Positions 34,094 to 43,042 are shown, counted from the first letter of the stretch. The stretch: DNA of 64,000 nucleotides from JAGLON01 sp041394985 (GCA_041394985.1 JAWLBI010000001.1:868001-932000), one strand, 5' to 3'. Translations and numbers: made by a program. Notes: a model not told the origin generated them from the letters alone.

Positions 34094-35708
34094 GAGTCTT
34101 CGGCAGGCTAATGAGTACCCGCGCGCCTCCATTCGGTTTGTTTTCTAACGACATCGATCCGTTATGATCGAGAACGATGCGCTGACAGATCAGCAATCCC
34201 AGCCCACTGCCGTCGGCCTTGGTCGAGAAGTACGGCGTGATGCCTTCGTTCACGATTTTATCGGGAAATCCCGGCCCTGAATCCTCAACCATTAGTTGAT
34301 ATTCTGCATCTGACTCATCGAAAGTCAGATTACACGGCGCACCATTTGCCTCGAGGCTATTCTTCAGTAAATTTATAATCACCTGCCGCAGCTGGTCAGC
34401 ATCAGCAGCAAGCATATTGGATCGCAGCTTATTCTCTATGAAAATATTCTTATTATCGATTTCCGCCTTATATAGTGCGGTAATTTCATCGATGAAATCA
34501 GTTGCCGAAAACGGCTTAATCTCCGGCGCGGGCATTTTGGCGAACGAGGAAAACCGGTCAATCAGTTTTTTCAGCCGGTCGATTTCATGTTTTATCGTGC
34601 CGGTGCAATCGGTGAGTATTTTCTCGAAATCCGGTTGTTGCTCGCGGTAGCTGCGATACAAATCATCGGCGGCAATCGAAATCGGCGTCAGCGGATTTTT
34701 AATCTCATGCGCGACTTTGCGGCCAACTATCTGCCAGGCGGCAATTTTTTCAGTCATGATGAGCTTCTTGCGATACTCGGTCAACTGGCGCATCATCGTA
34801 TTGAATGAGTCGGCGAGGTCATACAGTTCGCCCTCACTCTCGGAAATCACCGGCTGCGAAAAGTCGCCGGATGCGACTCGCCCGGCACCTTCGGTGAGGA
34901 CGCCGATCTCGCGCTTGGCTCGCGACGAGAAATAGACGCTGGCGACGATAACGAGTACCAGCGATACGATCGTGATGGCGGCGACGCCGGTCAGGAAATT
35001 CGAAAAGACGGCATCTTGCCCGCCCGATGGGAAATGGGCGCGAATAAAAAACTGGCTGATATCCTCATTGAGCAGGATGGCATTGAGTTTATCGTCATAT
35101 CGATATGGGGTGCCGACGACGGGGATATCGGCCGGATTGTAGTCTTCATCTTTGGCGACGAATTCGATTTCCGATCTGGTTACTGCCTGAGACAACAATT
35201 GAAATGCGCCATCCAAGAATATGCCACCGCGCAGGAATCCCTGCTCGGTTGGCATGACGATGCCGATTGAAGGATGGCTGCCTTCGAGATCATTTTCGAA
35301 AACATAAAAGGCGGATGTTCCCTTGACGGTATCCAGCGACATCGCTCGTCCGACCAGAGCCGGCCGTTCGGCCGAAAGTAATGCCGTACCGGTTGAATCA
35401 ATGTACTCTAAAAAATCCAATGACAATATCGGCAGGCGATACTGCGGATCGGGCCGTTTGCCGGATTCCAGGCGCATCTCCATGATGAGAAAGGCCTGAC
35501 TCCCGGCGACATACTCGATATTGCGCTCGATGCGAAGCAGGGAATTATTCAGCAGCTCGGTGAAATGGCCGCAGGCCTGCGACGCCTCGCGCGATTCGAT
35601 ACGCTGAATCTGTTCGCCCGTACCGATGACGACGATTCCGGCTATCAATGCCGCCGGAACGATGGCGACGATGAGCAGCGTCAGGCGGAGGCGATTGGAG
35701 AATGTCAT
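34086..35708 (-). CDS. NtrY-like membrane sensor histidine kinase
   Basis: 540 residues. An N-terminal membrane helix (residues 8-28), a periplasmic sensing region of about 200 residues, a second membrane helix, a HAMP linker (SGDFSQPVISESEGELYDL), a HisKA domain with H-box AHEIKNPLTPISIA, and an HATPase with N-box QVIINLLKNSLEA, G1 EDSGPGFP and G2 GSGLGLLICQ. The long periplasmic part could read a signal from the co-encoded periplasmic protein upstream. It overlaps that gene by 4 bp and the regulator gene by 8 bp, so the three are one operon. Confidence 0.92.
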   Translation of the reverse strand: MTFSNRLRLTLLIVAIVPAALIAGIVVIGTGEQIQRIESREASQACGHFTELLNNSLLRIERNIEYVAGSQAFLIMEMRLESGKRPDPQYRLPILSLDFLEYIDSTGTALLSAERPALVGRAMSLDTVKGTSAFYVFENDLEGSHPSIGIVMPTEQGFLRGGIFLDGAFQLLSQAVTRSEIEFVAKDEDYNPADIPVVGTPYRYDDKLNAILLNEDISQFFIRAHFPSGGQDAVFSNFLTGVAAITIVSLVLVIVASVYFSSRAKREIGVLTEGAGRVASGDFSQPVISESEGELYDLADSFNTMMRQLTEYRKKLIMTEKIAAWQIVGRKVAHEIKNPLTPISIAADDLYRSYREQQPDFEKILTDCTGTIKHEIDRLKKLIDRFSSFAKMPAPEIKPFSATDFIDEITALYKAEIDNKNIFIENKLRSNMLAADADQLRQVIINLLKNSLEANGAPCNLTFDESDAEYQLMVEDSGPGFPDKIVNEGITPYFSTKADGSGLGLLICQRIVLDHNGSMSLENKPNGGARVLISLPKTHA

Positions 35709-37354
35709 CGCGGGCCTCCGGTCGGTTTTTTGAATTTGACGGCATGGTTGACATCGGGGAAGCCGTAGAAATCGAAACCGAGACCCCGCACACCCTGCGT
35801 TGCGATGCTGTACACCCAGGGCCGGAAGAGCGGGAAGAAACTGCCGTCCTCGAATACGGTATTATCGGCGCGCGCATAGAACCGCTCGCGATTTTCCGAT
35901 TCGATAAAGCTGAATCCGGTACCAAGCTCATTCCAGCCGGGATTCTGCAGGCGCCGGCTGGCCGGTAGCTGGCTGTTCTGATCATTAAGTTCCAGTACTG
36001 CTGATATGAGCGACAGCGGCAATATATCATCCGATGCCGGGATGAAGGTCAGGCGAATATCGAAATTCTGCCCGAAAGTATATTCGGCCAGATCCGATTT
36101 GCATCCCTCGCGAGCCACGATATCGGCCAGATACCGGCCGGTCTCGTACAGCAAATCATCATCGTACAACATGCGGATGCGCGTGACTTGATTGCGCACC
36201 GTCCCCTGCAGCGTCGTGCCGTCGGCAAAATTGAATGGATAGTATCGCTGATTGGATTTATTCCCCACATACCAGCGGAACACATCCTCGATTTTGCCGT
36301 GTGGATAGATCAGATGCGATTGCCCGGTGTCGAAGCGATAGTAAATCGATGTCGGGAATCTGCCGCCGGTGAATGAATCGCGGCCGATGCCGGAAATCAT
36401 TGCCGCGATATATGGATATGCTGCCTTCGCCTCATAGGTGCCGGCCAGATCCTCATCGAAACCGAATCCGAAGTAACCGTCGAGCTGTCCGTTTTCATAT
36501 TCGAATTTCATCCGATACGACTGCCGGAACTGTTTGATATACACGCGGGCATAGGCCGTCGGCGGGCCATGATAATAGAGGTTGCGCACGAAGGCGCGAA
36601 TTTGTTCGCCGGGAGTTTCATAGGCGATTTCGACCAGTGGACCGGTGCCGCGGTAGCTTCTGTTATATACACCGAAGTCGGGATAGCTGAGTAAATAATC
36701 CGCGCGCGGCATATTCTGATGGAAGGTCAGCTTAAGCGTCATCGCATCGATCTGCTGCGCGCCGCCTTCATCGATGGGCAGCAGCTTGGCGAAGAAGAAG
36801 CGCACCGGATACGAGCGGCTCCGATAATTCAAATCCTTCAGCCACCAGATGATCGTTTCGGCATTCATGCGCTGATTATCTGAGAAGCGATAGTCGGGAT
36901 TGAGATACAGCGTCATCTCTTTGCCCGAGATGGTACAGGAGTCAGCGATGCCGGGGGACAGACCATCCGGCGTGCGGATGAAGAGCGTTTCGAATGACAG
37001 GTTGAACAACTCCAACGGCATGTCGGTACCGAGATTCAATGCTGCATTCGAATCGGCCGCTGCAACCAGTAGCCGAGCCGTGCAACTATCGTCGATTCCC
37101 AACTGCTCGATGTCGGCTGATGCTCGACTATAAGAAACACCTTCTCCTGCGAACTCGACGATGTCGCCGTAGATGCTGTCGCCATTACAAATGATGGTGT
37201 AGGGAGTCCCGACCGCGATTCCGGCCTCGCTGCCGTGCGAGAAGTACAGGCGATTGAGGCGCACCTGGAGAATATCGGAATCGATATCCTGTGCCGCCGC
37301 AAGTGAACTCATTATTATAATTGTCGCGAGAAAAACCCATATCGATGATTTCAT
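35705..37354 (-). CDS. Periplasmic protein related to family 5 solute-binding proteins
   Basis: 549 residues; the start at 37354 gives a signal peptide (ending SLAAA) and has AAAGGA ahead. Residues beyond about 100 resemble oligopeptide-type binding proteins: NLSFETLFIRTPDG, YLNPDYRFSDNQRMNAETIIWWL, and a late segment that mirrors the closing lobe. The first 100 residues form a separate small domain. No permease or ATPase gene is near, so it is probably not a transport part; first in an operon with a sensor kinase, it may present a ligand to it. That role is inference. Confidence 0.7.
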   Translation of the reverse strand: MKSSIWVFLATIIIMSSLAAAQDIDSDILQVRLNRLYFSHGSEAGIAVGTPYTIICNGDSIYGDIVEFAGEGVSYSRASADIEQLGIDDSCTARLLVAAADSNAALNLGTDMPLELFNLSFETLFIRTPDGLSPGIADSCTISGKEMTLYLNPDYRFSDNQRMNAETIIWWLKDLNYRSRSYPVRFFFAKLLPIDEGGAQQIDAMTLKLTFHQNMPRADYLLSYPDFGVYNRSYRGTGPLVEIAYETPGEQIRAFVRNLYYHGPPTAYARVYIKQFRQSYRMKFEYENGQLDGYFGFGFDEDLAGTYEAKAAYPYIAAMISGIGRDSFTGGRFPTSIYYRFDTGQSHLIYPHGKIEDVFRWYVGNKSNQRYYPFNFADGTTLQGTVRNQVTRIRMLYDDDLLYETGRYLADIVAREGCKSDLAEYTFGQNFDIRLTFIPASDDILPLSLISAVLELNDQNSQLPASRRLQNPGWNELGTGFSFIESENRERFYARADNTVFEDGSFFPLFRPWVYSIATQGVRGLGFDFYGFPDVNHAVKFKKPTGGPR

Positions 37355-37384
37355 ACTGGTCCTTTGTACAATCGGCGCAGATAA

Positions 37385-37413
37385 AAGATACAAGTTTTTT
37401 GAACCTGTGTCAA
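37385..37413 (-). promoter_or_regulatory. Sigma-70-type promoter of the sensor/regulator operon
   Basis: On the minus strand TTGACA (37413-37408), 17-base spacer, TATCTT (37390-37385). The -35 element lies inside the palindrome at 37406-37423, so a protein bound there would block this promoter. Confidence 0.65.
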
Positions 37414-37423
37414 TTTTGACACA
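37406..37423. promoter_or_regulatory. Palindromic operator/enhancer candidate
   Basis: TGTGTCAA-TT-TTGACACA, 8-bp perfect arms. It overlaps the -35 of the minus-strand operon and its centre is about 98 bases ahead of the expected start of the sigma-54 promoter on the plus strand, a normal distance for an NtrC-type binding site. Confidence 0.6.
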
Positions 37424-37486
37424 TCAGAAGCACGAAAAATCTTTTTTGTAATTTATAATTCATTGTAAATCAGCGATTTATAATTT

Positions 37487-37502
37487 TGGCACGGTCTTTG
37501 AT
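37487..37502 (+). promoter_or_regulatory. Sigma-54 promoter
   Basis: TGGCACG-GTCT-TTGAT: the -24 element is a full match to consensus and the spacing is right; the -12 element has TTGA instead of TTGC. AT-rich repeats ATTTATAATT (37451 and 37477) precede it. The leader to the gene at 37555 would be about 40 bases. Confidence 0.65.
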
Positions 37503-37554
37503 ATATATCTCCTCAGAACAACCAGAACCCAAACCTTTCAGAAGGAGACAAGAC

Positions 37555-38646
37555 ATGAAGACCAGGATGTACACAATCGCAGCCGCCGCCCTCGCTATGG
37601 GGCTGGCCCTGTTCCTGATTGGTTGTTCTTCGGATGAGCGCGGAGATGTTTCCGACCCTGTCACCGAGGAAATCGTCAGCCAATTGGTCGAACATTCAGT
37701 TCTCGCAAAAGATTCTCAGGCAGTCGACGTTGCCTATGCCCAGGAAGATACGATGATCGAAGATGATGCGGTCGAAGAACCGATCGAAGATGAAGCACCG
37801 ATTCCGGTCACACCGCTCATTAAAGATATGCTGCTCAAGGATGGTATCGTGTATTCGCTGTACGACAACGGCGTGGCGATGCACACGCTCGCGACCGGCG
37901 TGAATAATTTCATCCCCAGCCCGGAAACGCTCGGCGCCATGGTCGATCTCGGCGACAAGATTGTCGTCGGCGGTGAAAACCTATACACGATCGATGGCGG
38001 CTATCTGTCGGGCGAAGATTTCGATCTGGAACTCGACGGTCCCATCACGGCACTCGAAAAGCACGGCGCCAAGTTGATGGTCGGCACGACGAACGGATTC
38101 TATCAGGTCGATATCGACGGCATCCGCGAACTGGCGAAAGACATTAATGTAACGCATATCGCCTCCAGCGAAATGGGCGTATGGGTGGGTACAGCCGGGG
38201 AGGGTTTGTACTACTATAACGGTGATAGCTTCCGCAAACGCTATCTGCAGCGCGATCCCTCTCTCTTCGACAACGTAACTGCGCTGCAGCATCACTACAA
38301 CCATCTCTATCTTGGAACCGACAACGGGTTGTTTGTGTACGACGGTGGCCGCTGGCAGCCGTTCGGCCTCGCCGACGGCCTCCCGTCCGAAAATATCACC
38401 GCCATCAATGCCGACGAATGGGTCGTGAAAATCGGCACCGACCGCGGCGCGGTGACGCTCTTTAACAATGAATTCAAGCCTATCGGCAAGTTTGAAGGCA
38501 TGATCGTCACGGACTTCGTCAATGACGGCCGCAAGCTGATTGCCGCGACGACAACCGGCGTGTACATGAAATCCGGCGATTTGCTGGCGACGCTGTTCGA
38601 CGAATCGATGCATGCTCCGGCGATAGCCTTCGAAGAACCGTTCTAA
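37555..38646 (+). CDS. Lipoprotein with acidic linker and beta-propeller
   Basis: 363 residues. Start at ATG 37555 with AAGGAG ahead; lipobox LIGC follows a 27-residue signal. An acidic stretch (EDTMIEDDAVEEPIEDEAP) leads to a repeat domain of six to seven blades of the two-component-regulator propeller type (WVGTAGEGLYYYNGD, YLGTDNGLFVYDGG, KIGTDRGAVTLFN, IAATTTGVYMKSGD). These propellers are common in extracytoplasmic sensor parts, here freed from any kinase. The sigma-54 promoter and shared divergent control region make it the probable target, and perhaps the feedback partner, of the minus-strand sensor operon. Confidence 0.82.
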   Translation: MKTRMYTIAAAALAMGLALFLIGCSSDERGDVSDPVTEEIVSQLVEHSVLAKDSQAVDVAYAQEDTMIEDDAVEEPIEDEAPIPVTPLIKDMLLKDGIVYSLYDNGVAMHTLATGVNNFIPSPETLGAMVDLGDKIVVGGENLYTIDGGYLSGEDFDLELDGPITALEKHGAKLMVGTTNGFYQVDIDGIRELAKDINVTHIASSEMGVWVGTAGEGLYYYNGDSFRKRYLQRDPSLFDNVTALQHHYNHLYLGTDNGLFVYDGGRWQPFGLADGLPSENITAINADEWVVKIGTDRGAVTLFNNEFKPIGKFEGMIVTDFVNDGRKLIAATTTGVYMKSGDLLATLFDESMHAPAIAFEEPF

Positions 38647-38736
38647 TCCTCCGCTCTTATATCACACGGGGAGGGGACGCCCGCGCCTCACGGGACCATC
38701 AAGTCCCCTCCGCTCCACTCCTTCCTTCCTCCTCCA

Positions 38737-38765
38737 AAAGCCCGGCCGCTCCCCGGGCTTTTTCT
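38737..38765 (+). terminator. Terminator of the propeller lipoprotein gene
   Basis: AAAGCCCGG / CCGGGCTTT arms followed by TTTCT, about 90 bases after the stop. Confidence 0.75.
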
Positions 38766-38766
38766 A

Positions 38767-39540
38767 TTAACACACCCCGTCCGCCTGGGCGGAGCACCAC
38801 TCTCCAGAGGGGACTTTGTCTACAGACAATCGTAGTTCACAAGTGGCATGTAGGGCGGATTCTTCTTATAATCCGCCTATATAACACGCCAATGGTATAA
38901 TGGCAGATTTGAGGACAAATCTGCCCTACTTTCTCTTTGTAGGGGCCGAGTCCTCCGACCCGCATGATGTATTCGCTCAATCAAATCAACTCGCCGGGTA
39001 GCCCGACCCTTTAGGGTCGGGAAGAATTGTAGGTTTTGTAGGTCGAAACCCCTGCGGTTTCGACATCATAATGTAGGTCAAGACCCTTGTGGTCTTGACA
39101 TCAGAGTAGGGCAGGAGCCCTGCGCTCCTGCCAATCCTGTTGTAGGGGCCGGGTCCTCCGGCCCGCATGAATCAATCACTCAATCAGCCCAATGTCATTC
39201 CCGCGCACGCGGGAATCCAGAGAGAGTACGATCAAGCGCCGCTCTGGATTCCTGACTCGGTCGTCTAAGAAGACTCCCTCTCGGGAATGACAGTCAAGAG
39301 ACAAGAGCAGATTCTTCAGTCGTCCGCCCAGGCGGACTCCTTCAGAATGACGGTGGTTTTGTCTATTTGAAGTAGGGCAGGTTTCCAAAAGAAACCTGCC
39401 AATCCTGTTGTAGCGACCGGGTCCTCCGGCCCGTATGGTCTCATCGCCTATGGTTGGTGTACGTCCCCGTATGCCAACAAAGCCCGTCATTCCGAGAAGC
39501 GCGCCTTCTTAGGCCTCGCGACGAGGAATCTGCTCCTGTC
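38767..39540. repeat. Dense array of mixed palindromic repeats
   Basis: About 770 bases with no gene but at least fifteen hairpins. Units that start GTAGG and fold into a hairpin lie at 38850-38877, 38902-38929 (reverse), 38939-38966, 38998-39021, 39038-39065, 39073-39100, 39106-39132, 39142-39170, 39372-39400 and 39410-39437. Mixed in are CATTCCCGCG..CGCGGGAATCC (about 39191-39217), a TCCCTCTCGGGAATGAC unit (39275-39292), and CGTCCGCC..GGCGGA palindromes (38778-38793 and 39325-39340). The stems differ while the frames repeat. Confidence 0.8.
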
Positions 39541-39613
39541 TCTTTTCGCAAATCTATTATTGACAAAACAAAATTATCCCTGATTTTACGGTATCGCGTT
39601 CTGGAAATACATA

Positions 39614-41194
39614 TTGATATGTACCTTCGTGTTTGTATCCACTATTCAATCGGAAGAGTTGGAACTTATCGATTATATAAAGGGCAACGCCGCCGGAAGG
39701 CGCTTTGGCGATCAATGTGAAGGGTTGGGCGATATCAACGGCGACGGGTACAATGATTTTTTAATTACAAAATATAATACATCGATTGAGGGGGGGATTT
39801 TATATCTATATCTGGGAGGACCGCATCCGTTTGATAGTGCCGCAGTACTCTCATGGGAAAATATTGATAATTATTGGAATCAATGTACACCACCAATATG
39901 CATCGGAGATATTGACTGTGACGGCGTGAATGACTTTATTGCGTCATTTGCCGATCAGGATACGCTAAAAGTATTTACCGATCTTGAAATTTTAGGCTCT
40001 GAACCAACATTGATATTCCCACTCGATACTTCGTATTCTTGGTTAGGTCTGCGCGCTTGCGGAGGAGGAGATAATAATAATGATGGTAGACCAGATTTCT
40101 GGGTTTATTCTACAAAGACTCTTAATGATACAATTTGGGGATATTCAGGGTGCGATTTACTGGATACCATTCCGGATTTCAGGATAATTAGATGGTCAGG
40201 CCCCGATTATGATTTTAGTGAATTTGGGTGGGAGTTTTGCAGCGATTGCGATTTCAATGGTGATTCAATCCCTGATATTGTCTATGGGCAGTATAATGGA
40301 GGGTCTCAAGATCCTTCCGGTCGGGTGTGTATTATCTGGGGAAATTCCAATCTCTCCGAAACCCCTGATCTCGTTTTTTATGCTCCCATAGATCATCCCG
40401 GTGATCCCGAATTCGGAAAGGACCTGGCTTGTCTCGGCGATATCAGTGGCGATGGGATAGACGATCTATGGGTCAGCCAGGGTGGCCGAAATTATATTTA
40501 TTTTGGAGGTCAACCATTTGATACTATCCCAGATTGGGCCATGGATTATTCCTTCATGTATGCTGATATCGAAAACATCGGTGATATCAATAACGATGGG
40601 TGGAATGATGTCGGTCTTTTTCGGGACGACTTTCTCATTAATCGCGTTTCGATTGTATATTGCTATCCGGGTATGGATACTCTTGTTGATGTATGGTTTT
40701 CGGATCAGGATTTTTATGAAGCCATATTGAATGGCGAGATGGATAACGTTGGTCATTCCCATTCCTGGGTTGGTGATGTCAACGGTGACGGAATTGATGA
40801 TTTATTATTGGGTGCACGTACATCGGTAGTGGATGGTAATGATCAGGGTTGGGCAATTATCCAATCCGGTTGGCAGGAACCCGTATCAGTCGATGATGAG
40901 CCTGATAATTTGCCGCAGACATTTTCCCTCGAACAAAACTATCCCAACCCATTCAATTCAGGCACGACGATTAGTTTTACGCTCTCGCGAGGCGGCTATA
41001 CCGAGGTCATGATATATAATATCCTCGGCGAGATCGTCGCAACACCATTGGCGAAGCAATTGCCCGCCGGGGAGCATCGCATCCAATGGGATGGCAAGGA
41101 TACCGCCGGCAATCCCACCGCGACCGGCGTATATTTTTACCGCATCACCTCCGGCGATTTCACCGAGACAAAAAAGATGGTGTTGTTGAAATAA
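39614..41194 (+). CDS. Exported FG-GAP repeat protein with C-terminal sorting domain
   Basis: About 526 residues. Seven calcium-loop FG-GAP (integrin-type) repeats: GDINGDGYNDFLI, GDIDCDGVNDFIA, GDNNNDGRPDFWV, CDFNGDSIPDIVYG, GDISGDGIDDLWV, GDINNDGWNDVGL and GDVNGDGIDDLLLG, which build a propeller. The last 85 residues are a FlgD-like/T9SS-style tail (EQNYPNPFNSGTTISFTL, GEHRIQWDGKD, GVYFYRI, TKKMVLLK). The start is unclear: no ATG or GTG lies ahead of the hydrophobic signal-like segment; TTG 39614 is used here, but the frame is open from 39584. It is a secreted, probably surface-attached adhesion-type protein. Confidence 0.82.
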   Translation: MICTFVFVSTIQSEELELIDYIKGNAAGRRFGDQCEGLGDINGDGYNDFLITKYNTSIEGGILYLYLGGPHPFDSAAVLSWENIDNYWNQCTPPICIGDIDCDGVNDFIASFADQDTLKVFTDLEILGSEPTLIFPLDTSYSWLGLRACGGGDNNNDGRPDFWVYSTKTLNDTIWGYSGCDLLDTIPDFRIIRWSGPDYDFSEFGWEFCSDCDFNGDSIPDIVYGQYNGGSQDPSGRVCIIWGNSNLSETPDLVFYAPIDHPGDPEFGKDLACLGDISGDGIDDLWVSQGGRNYIYFGGQPFDTIPDWAMDYSFMYADIENIGDINNDGWNDVGLFRDDFLINRVSIVYCYPGMDTLVDVWFSDQDFYEAILNGEMDNVGHSHSWVGDVNGDGIDDLLLGARTSVVDGNDQGWAIIQSGWQEPVSVDDEPDNLPQTFSLEQNYPNPFNSGTTISFTLSRGGYTEVMIYNILGEIVATPLAKQLPAGEHRIQWDGKDTAGNPTATGVYFYRITSGDFTETKKMVLLK

Positions 41195-41196
41195 AA

Positions 41197-41281
41197 GTAG
41201 GGCAGGTCCCCCATTGGGACTTGCCATTTTTGTACGTCGAAACTTTTACCTCCCCCAACCCCCTCCTTATAAAGGAGGGGG
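41197..41281. repeat. Two palindromic repeats after the FG-GAP gene
   Basis: A GTAGGGCAGG-type hairpin (41197-41225) lies right behind the stop codon, with stem GGCAGGTCCC/GGGACTTGCC, and a CCCCCTCCTT-ATA-AAGGAGGGGG palindrome at 41259-41281. The latter has two relatives on the other side of the IS element (42879-42899 and 42998-43020). The rest of the gap to the IS (41282-41535) shows no gene. Confidence 0.75.
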
Positions 41282-41535
41282 CTATATGAGGCCTCCATAA
41301 TCTTTGTGCATAAGAATAGCTTCCGAATCTTTTCATATTTCTTTAAATTCGCGACTTTGGAATTTCATTTACAAATTCATAATAAAGGAGAGGGCTTTTC
41401 GGCGTCTTTTCAAGCTCTGTACACGGGAATGAAATTATTAATCACATTAGAATTAATTCCTCTTAGAAAACAGCAATATGTGATTGGGGGGTTTTCCTCA
41501 TTTAGATATCTTAAAAAAGGTGCCCAACGGTGTTC

Positions 41536-42866
41536 AAACCAGACATGGGTAACAGATTAAACCGGTCACATGGGTAACAGTATCTTGGTAGTTATTTTGT
41601 TATTTGTTACGTTCATATCGCTTCTTTGTTTTCCTAAGATGAATGATTTTACATTCGGCAACATCAAGCTGTGCCAGGCGGATAGGCCCGAAGTAAATAT
41701 CCAGGCGTTGTTCCGTCACCTGCCGCAGTCCGATTGTCTGTCCGGCCAGAATTTCAGTCAGGTAAAGATGTTTTCCCTTCCATTTGATATCTCCCTGATG
41801 ATGTACCTTTCGAGTCACCATATCATCGGGGTAGCCCATCTCCGGCAGAATCTCGGGATAGGGTCGCGGTGAGCTTTGATACAATTCAGCCGGGAACCGC
41901 TGGTCGATGGATTCATGTGGCCGTTCGTGATTAAACTCATAACAGAATTGATCGAAGACTGCCTGTTGACGCTCCCACGTTGATTGCGGCGGTTTACACG
42001 TGTCGTGTTTCAATGTCCGATGCATACGCTCATGTCGCGGGTTCTGCTGCGGTTTCCCCGGCATAATCCGTTCCGGAATAATGCCTAAGCGAATCCACCA
42101 TACCGATAACCGAGACAATCCGCCAACGGCTGTCGTCGCGAACGGTGCTCCATTGTCGGTCCGAATTGCTACCGGCACCCCAAACTCACGAAAGGCATGC
42201 TCAAAAACGGGCTGCATGGAGTGGTGAGTCGCCGGACGAACCAATTGGCACCGCAGGATATAGCGGCTGTAGTTGTCGGTTATCGTCAGGGGATCACAGC
42301 GGTCACCGTTCCGGGTCAAAAACCATCCCTTTAAATCGGCGCTCCAGACGGCATTGGGATAATCACACCCGGCCAGCGGATATTCGTATGGAGGGCTCTT
42401 CCGACGCCGCTTCCGAGGAACAACCAGCCCATGTCGTTTTAAGATAGCGCCTATCGTACTGACGGCCGGCCAGGCAATAGCCGGGTCGGTCAGTTCCAAA
42501 ATGCGGCGCACTTTCTTCGGTCCTTTCTTGACCAAACCGCTTCGAGCCGCTGCCAAAATTGCGGCCTCTATCTCCGGCGGTGTCTTACGTGCCTGATGAT
42601 ATGGTGCCCGAGAACGCTCATTGAGACCTTCCGCTCCTTCGCTCCTGTAGCGATTGAGCCATTTGTATCCGGTTTTGCGGCTGATGCCAAAATGCAGGCA
42701 AAGAGTAGTCATTGTATACACTTCTTCCAGATACATGCCAATAAATTTAATCCGTTCGTCCATTGGTCTACAGTCCATCCACGGCATAATCTCTCCTCTC
42801 ATGATTATGCCATCTAAAACTGTTACCTATGTCTCCGGTTCAAACTGTTACCTATGTGACCGGTTT
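41536..42866 (-). mobile_element. IS481-like insertion sequence
   Basis: About 1.33 kb with one transposase gene. Each end carries two copies of a 14-base motif (G/C)ACAT(G/A)GGTAACAG set exactly 25 bases apart: 41542 and 41567 on the left, and in reverse at 42820 and 42845 on the right. The outermost bases are AAACC and GGTTT. The ACCGGTCACAT(A/G)GGTAACAGT pair (41561-41581 against 42844-42864) matches at 20 of 21 positions. No certain target duplication is visible. Confidence 0.8.
41600..42787 (-). CDS. IS481-family transposase
   Basis: 395 residues, start at ATG 42787 behind GAGGAGAG. An N-terminal helix-turn-helix (TMTTLCLHFGISRKTGYKWL) is followed by an integrase core with the DDE residues in WSADLKGWF, IRTDNGAPF and NPRHERMHRTLK, and a C-terminal domain. 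The frame is intact, so the element may be active or recently moved. Confidence 0.93.
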   Translation of the reverse strand: MPWMDCRPMDERIKFIGMYLEEVYTMTTLCLHFGISRKTGYKWLNRYRSEGAEGLNERSRAPYHQARKTPPEIEAAILAAARSGLVKKGPKKVRRILELTDPAIAWPAVSTIGAILKRHGLVVPRKRRRKSPPYEYPLAGCDYPNAVWSADLKGWFLTRNGDRCDPLTITDNYSRYILRCQLVRPATHHSMQPVFEHAFREFGVPVAIRTDNGAPFATTAVGGLSRLSVWWIRLGIIPERIMPGKPQQNPRHERMHRTLKHDTCKPPQSTWERQQAVFDQFCYEFNHERPHESIDQRFPAELYQSSPRPYPEILPEMGYPDDMVTRKVHHQGDIKWKGKHLYLTEILAGQTIGLRQVTEQRLDIYFGPIRLAQLDVAECKIIHLRKTKKRYERNK

Positions 42867-42878
42867 GTACCACGGTTT

Positions 42879-42911
42879 CCCCTCCTTAACAAGGAGGGGC
42901 AGGGGGAGGTT
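42879..42911. repeat. CCCCTCCTT palindrome
   Basis: CCCCTCCTT-AAC-AAGGAGGGG followed by CAGGGGGAGG, 12 bases beyond the IS end. Opposite orientation to the copy at 41259. Confidence 0.75.
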
Positions 42912-42997
42912 CTGCTGCGATGATATAGATAAAAACAATGGCATCATTTTTTAGAATTCTCACATCTGAAGAACTCTATCAATGGCACCCAACGATT

Positions 42998-43032
42998 CCC
43001 CCTCCTTACCAAGGAGGGGGTTAGGGGGAGGT
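42998..43032. repeat. CCCCCTCCTT palindrome carrying the ribosome site of the next gene
   Basis: CCCCCTCCTT-ACC-AAGGAGGGGG (42998-43020) followed by TTAGGGGGAGGT. The GGGGGAGGT at 43024-43032 lies ten bases before the ATG of the DUF559 gene and is its only Shine-Dalgarno candidate, so part of the repeat serves that gene. Confidence 0.75.
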
Positions 43033-43042
43033 TAATAAAAAC

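Noticed and set aside
38767..39540. CRISPR-like array
   Set aside because: Units differ in sequence and length, spacing is irregular, spacers are not unique equal-length segments, and no cas gene is nearby.
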